Assembly: GCA_045600065.1 (NCBI GenBank)
Contig: JAZRXE010000021.1
Coordinates: forward strand, 1-15,101
Reading direction: 5' to 3'
From: RGIG2707 sp045600065
GTDB taxonomy: Bacteria; Bacillota; Clostridia; Peptostreptococcales; Anaerovoracaceae
Length of the DNA: 15,101 bases
Shown: positions 12,359 to 15,101 of the stretch, in pieces
How the letters are laid out: every line of letters starts with the position of its first letter
Position numbering within the stretch: position 1 is the first letter of the stretch
Program-made: the position numbers and the translations under genes
Notes under the pieces: generated by a model
What the model saw: the letters and a program-made list of their open reading frames with translations, nothing else
What the model was told of the DNA's origin: nothing
Databases searched by the model: none

Positions 12359-15101
12359 ATGGCAGAAAATACCAAAGATAACGAGACTAAGATTGTAAAA
12401 GCCTCTTCCAAGGCCGGATCCGATAAGGACGCCAATGCATCCAAGGTCCAGATCAGGGCAGTGGACAAAGCCATTATAGAAGCACAGCAGCAGAAGAAGA
12501 CCAAGGCTGCGGAAAATGCCGCAAAAAAGACAGAAGCAAGCAAGAGCTCATCTGCCAAGAGCACGGAAAAGTCCGCTTCCAAGACTTCAGCCGCTTTTTC
12601 CGGCACCGCAGGCAGAACCATGCCCGTAGGCAAGCCCATGCCCAAGAATGCAGTTCCCCAGAATGCCATTCCCAAGAAGAAGAGCGAGGTTCCCCAGAAC
12701 ATAGACAAGCCCGAGGAAAAGCAGTCTGTAAAGGAAGAAGCAGAGGCTGAGATCAAGGCCGAGGAGCTTAAGACAGAAGCTGCAGCGGCAGAAGCTCATA
12801 CCAAGGACGCAAAGGCAGAGGAAATAACTGCAAAGACAGAAAAGACCGAAGAGCAGGCTTCTGAAAAGTCCTCCGGAAAAGATGAGGCTCAGAAGGCAGA
12901 AAAACCCGAAGGCAGCGAAAAGTCAGAGAGCAAGACCGAAGACAAGGAGCCCAAGTCTGAAAAGACCTCCACCTCTAAATCCGAAAAGAAAGAAAAAGAC
13001 GACAAGTCAGAAAAGGCCGAATCATCAAAGTCTGAAAAGAAGAATGAGACCAAGGCTGAAAAGTCTGCTAAGGCCGACGACGGCAAAAAATCCGGCTCAG
13101 AAAAGAAGGAGCACGGAGACGATAAATCAGACAAGGCTGAAGACAAGAAGGCAGAGGAGAAGAAGCCCGCGGCACCTGCGGTGGACTATACTCCCGGCAT
13201 AGGCGTCAAGATAATACGCCGGGCGGCGGATGAGCCCAAGCCCGAGCCTAAAAAGCCTGTGGAAAAGAAGCCTGCAGAGCCCAGAAGAAACGACCGCAGG
13301 CAAGGCGCAAACAAGTCCTCAGGACAGGGCGACAAGCCCCAGAGCGACAGGAGATCCGGCGGAAACGGACAGGGCCGCGGAGACAAGAACCGCAGCTCCC
13401 AGGGCGGAACTGACAACAGAAACAGCTTCCGCAAGAACGGACAGAACGGCAGCAGCGACAGAAAACCCGGCGAGAAGGTCGTGGCCTATACCGCGCCCGC
13501 AGGCAGCACCGACAGCCGCAGACCCGCAAGAAAGGACGACAAGTCCAAGAAATCCAGGAGAGACTACGAGGAAATCCCCGCAGATCTTTCCCGCAGCATA
13601 AAGAAGAAGCACAGCAAGTACAAGGACAGGAGCGAGGAACCCGTTATCGACGAGGTCGTAATGGAAGCTCAGGCCACAGGCAGCGTCCTGATCAACGTAC
13701 CCATCACCCTGGCAGGCTTCTGCGAACAGGTCGAGCGCTCCACCTCAGAAGCCATCATGGCTTTGATGAAGATGGGCATCATGGCTAACATCAACCAGAA
13801 CCTTGACGAGGAGACCGCGGTACTGCTTGGTATGGAGCTTGGTGTCAGCGTCATGGTCAACAAATCCGAAGCCATAGAGCTGGAAGAGGGCATAGACGCC
13901 CACGAGGACAGGGAATCCGAGCTGCTTCCCAGAGCGCCCATCGTCACTGTAATGGGCCATGTAGACCACGGCAAGACCTCCCTGCTGGATGCCATCAGGA
14001 ACACCAATGTCACCGCAGGAGAAGCCGGCGGAATCACTCAGCACATAGGTGCCTCGGAAATCGAGATCAACGGAAAGCATGTTGTATTCCTTGATACACC
14101 GGGTCACGAGGCTTTTACCGCCATGCGTGCAAGGGGAGCTCACATCACCGATATCGCAGTGCTGGTCGTGGCAGCGGATGACTCCGTAATGCCTCAGACA
14201 ATAGAATCCATAAGCCATGCAAAGGCTGCAGGGGTACCCATTATCGTCGCCATGAACAAGATGGACAAGCCCACTGCCAACCCCGACAGGGTAAAGCAGG
14301 ATCTGGCATCCAACGGGGTGCTGGTTGAAGACTGGGGAGGAGATACCATTTGCGTTCCCGTGTCCGCCAAGACAGGAGAGGGCATCACCCAGCTTCTGGA
14401 GATGATACTGCTGCAGGCCGAAATGCTCGAGCTCAAGGCCAATCCCAACAGACTTGCCTCCGGTACCGTTATCGAAGCAAGGCTGGATAAGTCCAAGGGC
14501 CCCGTTGCCACATTGCTTGTAATGAACGGAACTCTGCAGGCAGGCGCCGCACTGGTTGCCGGAATGGCATCAGGACGAGTCCGCGTCATGACAAACCCCA
14601 AGGGCGAAGCCATCAAGAAGGCCGGCCCTGCAAGAGCAGCCGAAATCACAGGCCTTACCGAAGTTCCCGAGGCCGGAGACGAATTCTATATGGTCAAGGA
14701 TGAAAAGACGGCCAGAGAGATAGCTGAGAAGCGCAAGCTCAAGCTCAGGGAAGACGTTATGGCAAAGAACGCCTCCATCTCTCTGGAAAAGCTGTTCAGC
14801 CAGCTGGAGGAGGGCGAGGTAAAGGATCTGAACCTGATCGTAAAGGCAGACGTTATGGGCTCTGTGGGAGCTTTGGAAAGCTCTCTGGAAAAGCTGCATA
14901 ACGAAAATGTCCGCGTAAGGATCATACACTCTGCAGTAGGCGCTATCAACGAGGGCGACGTAATGCTGGCAGAGACCTCCAACGCTGTAATCATAGGCTT
15001 CAATGTAAGACCCAGCTCCGCGGTCACCGCGCTGGCAGACGAGAAGAGCGTAGAGATCAGAACCTACAGGGTTATTTACGAGATCATCGAAGATATCGAA
15101 G
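12359..15101 (+). CDS. infB: Translation initiation factor IF-2 (3' end cut by window edge)
   Basis: 914 codons are visible with no stop. GGAGG (12346-12350) lies 8 nt before the ATG at 12359, just after the ylxR stop. Residues 1 to about 430 are low complexity: Lys/Glu/Ala/Ser-rich to about 275, then Arg/Gly/Asn/Gln-rich (about 315-385). One IF2_N domain follows (about 441-495, SVLINVPITLAGFCEQV), then the G domain: GHVDHGKT (533-540), GGITQHIGA, DTPGHEAF (579-586), NKMDKP (633-638) and VSAKTGEGI. Domain II is a beta barrel (SGTVIEARLDKSKGPVATL), and domain III (NLIVKADVMGSVGAL) is entered. The fMet-tRNA-binding domain IV should lie beyond the window. IF-2 is a GTPase that brings fMet-tRNA to the 30S subunit and promotes 50S joining. 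The usual extreme N-terminal IF2_N copy of many Bacillota is not seen. Confidence 0.96.
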   Translation, partial: MAENTKDNETKIVKASSKAGSDKDANASKVQIRAVDKAIIEAQQQKKTKAAENAAKKTEASKSSSAKSTEKSASKTSAAFSGTAGRTMPVGKPMPKNAVPQNAIPKKKSEVPQNIDKPEEKQSVKEEAEAEIKAEELKTEAAAAEAHTKDAKAEEITAKTEKTEEQASEKSSGKDEAQKAEKPEGSEKSESKTEDKEPKSEKTSTSKSEKKEKDDKSEKAESSKSEKKNETKAEKSAKADDGKKSGSEKKEHGDDKSDKAEDKKAEEKKPAAPAVDYTPGIGVKIIRRAADEPKPEPKKPVEKKPAEPRRNDRRQGANKSSGQGDKPQSDRRSGGNGQGRGDKNRSSQGGTDNRNSFRKNGQNGSSDRKPGEKVVAYTAPAGSTDSRRPARKDDKSKKSRRDYEEIPADLSRSIKKKHSKYKDRSEEPVIDEVVMEAQATGSVLINVPITLAGFCEQVERSTSEAIMALMKMGIMANINQNLDEETAVLLGMELGVSVMVNKSEAIELEEGIDAHEDRESELLPRAPIVTVMGHVDHGKTSLLDAIRNTNVTAGEAGGITQHIGASEIEINGKHVVFLDTPGHEAFTAMRARGAHITDIAVLVVAADDSVMPQTIESISHAKAAGVPIIVAMNKMDKPTANPDRVKQDLASNGVLVEDWGGDTICVPVSAKTGEGITQLLEMILLQAEMLELKANPNRLASGTVIEARLDKSKGPVATLLVMNGTLQAGAALVAGMASGRVRVMTNPKGEAIKKAGPARAAEITGLTEVPEAGDEFYMVKDEKTAREIAEKRKLKLREDVMAKNASISLEKLFSQLEEGEVKDLNLIVKADVMGSVGALESSLEKLHNENVRVRIIHSAVGAINEGDVMLAETSNAVIIGFNVRPSSAVTALADEKSVEIRTYRVIYEIIEDIE

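Noticed and set aside
12950..13160. Repeat array within the Lys/Glu/Ser-rich part of infB
   Set aside because: The units are irregular and in frame with one long coding sequence; there are no constant-length spacers or identical repeats, so this is neither a CRISPR array nor a discrete DNA repeat.
12882..13202. A 106-residue Arg/Lys/Pro-rich open frame on the plus strand
   Set aside because: It lies out of frame inside the repetitive Lys/Glu-coding region of infB; its composition is a by-product of AAG/GAA/GCC codons, and it has no ribosome binding site.

Overview
The window is one continuous plus-strand stretch of a bacterial chromosome. It most resembles a Clostridia-type Bacillota genome. 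The reasons are the gene order pyrH-frr-uppS-cdsA-dxr-rseP-ispG followed by rimP-nusA-ylxR-infB, strong GGAGG-type ribosome binding sites, the B. subtilis-like ThiT, and a glycine/sarcosine/betaine reductase subunit, which marks an amino-acid-fermenting (Stickland) anaerobe. Base composition looks mid-range for GC. A family XIII / Anaerovoracaceae-like or related clostridium is a guess, not a call. I see no insertion sequences, tRNAs, rRNAs, CRISPR arrays or reverse-strand genes, and this is mostly core genome.

Layout: (1) 1-726, the C-terminal part of GrdD (component C alpha subunit of a reductase complex). (2) 803-1512, a promoter, a compact TPP riboswitch and thiT, a thiamin ECF-transporter S component. 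The leader can form two mutually exclusive helices that expose or hide the thiT ribosome binding site. (3) 1558-10138, a tightly packed run starting at an extended -10 promoter: pyrH, frr, a 75-residue unknown protein, uppS, cdsA, dxr, an S2P metalloprotease, ispG and two lipoprotein genes. (4) 10157-15101, a second transcription unit with its own promoter and a strong intrinsic-terminator hairpin placed before the first gene: rimP, nusA, ylxR/rnpM, and infB, which runs off the right edge.

The genes of region 3 work together. Dxr and IspG are MEP-pathway enzymes making isoprenoid precursors. UppS turns these into undecaprenyl diphosphate, the wall-lipid carrier, and CdsA makes CDP-diacylglycerol for phospholipids. 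PyrH supplies UDP, the precursor for UTP and CTP (CTP is a CdsA substrate), and Frr recycles ribosomes. The two lipoproteins add an envelope or sensing element in a position where other clostridia often carry different genes. Region 4 is the ribosome-maturation, transcription-elongation and translation-initiation operon.

No wholly new system is evident. The points that deserve a second look are the terminator in the rimP-nusA leader (a likely NusA attenuation loop), an S2P protease with no room for a PDZ domain, a NusA with an added C-terminal SAP/HeH-like segment, an internally repeated DUF3298-like lipoprotein next to a PstS-like lipoprotein, the PASTA-like small protein between frr and uppS, and the switching geometry of the thiT riboswitch.
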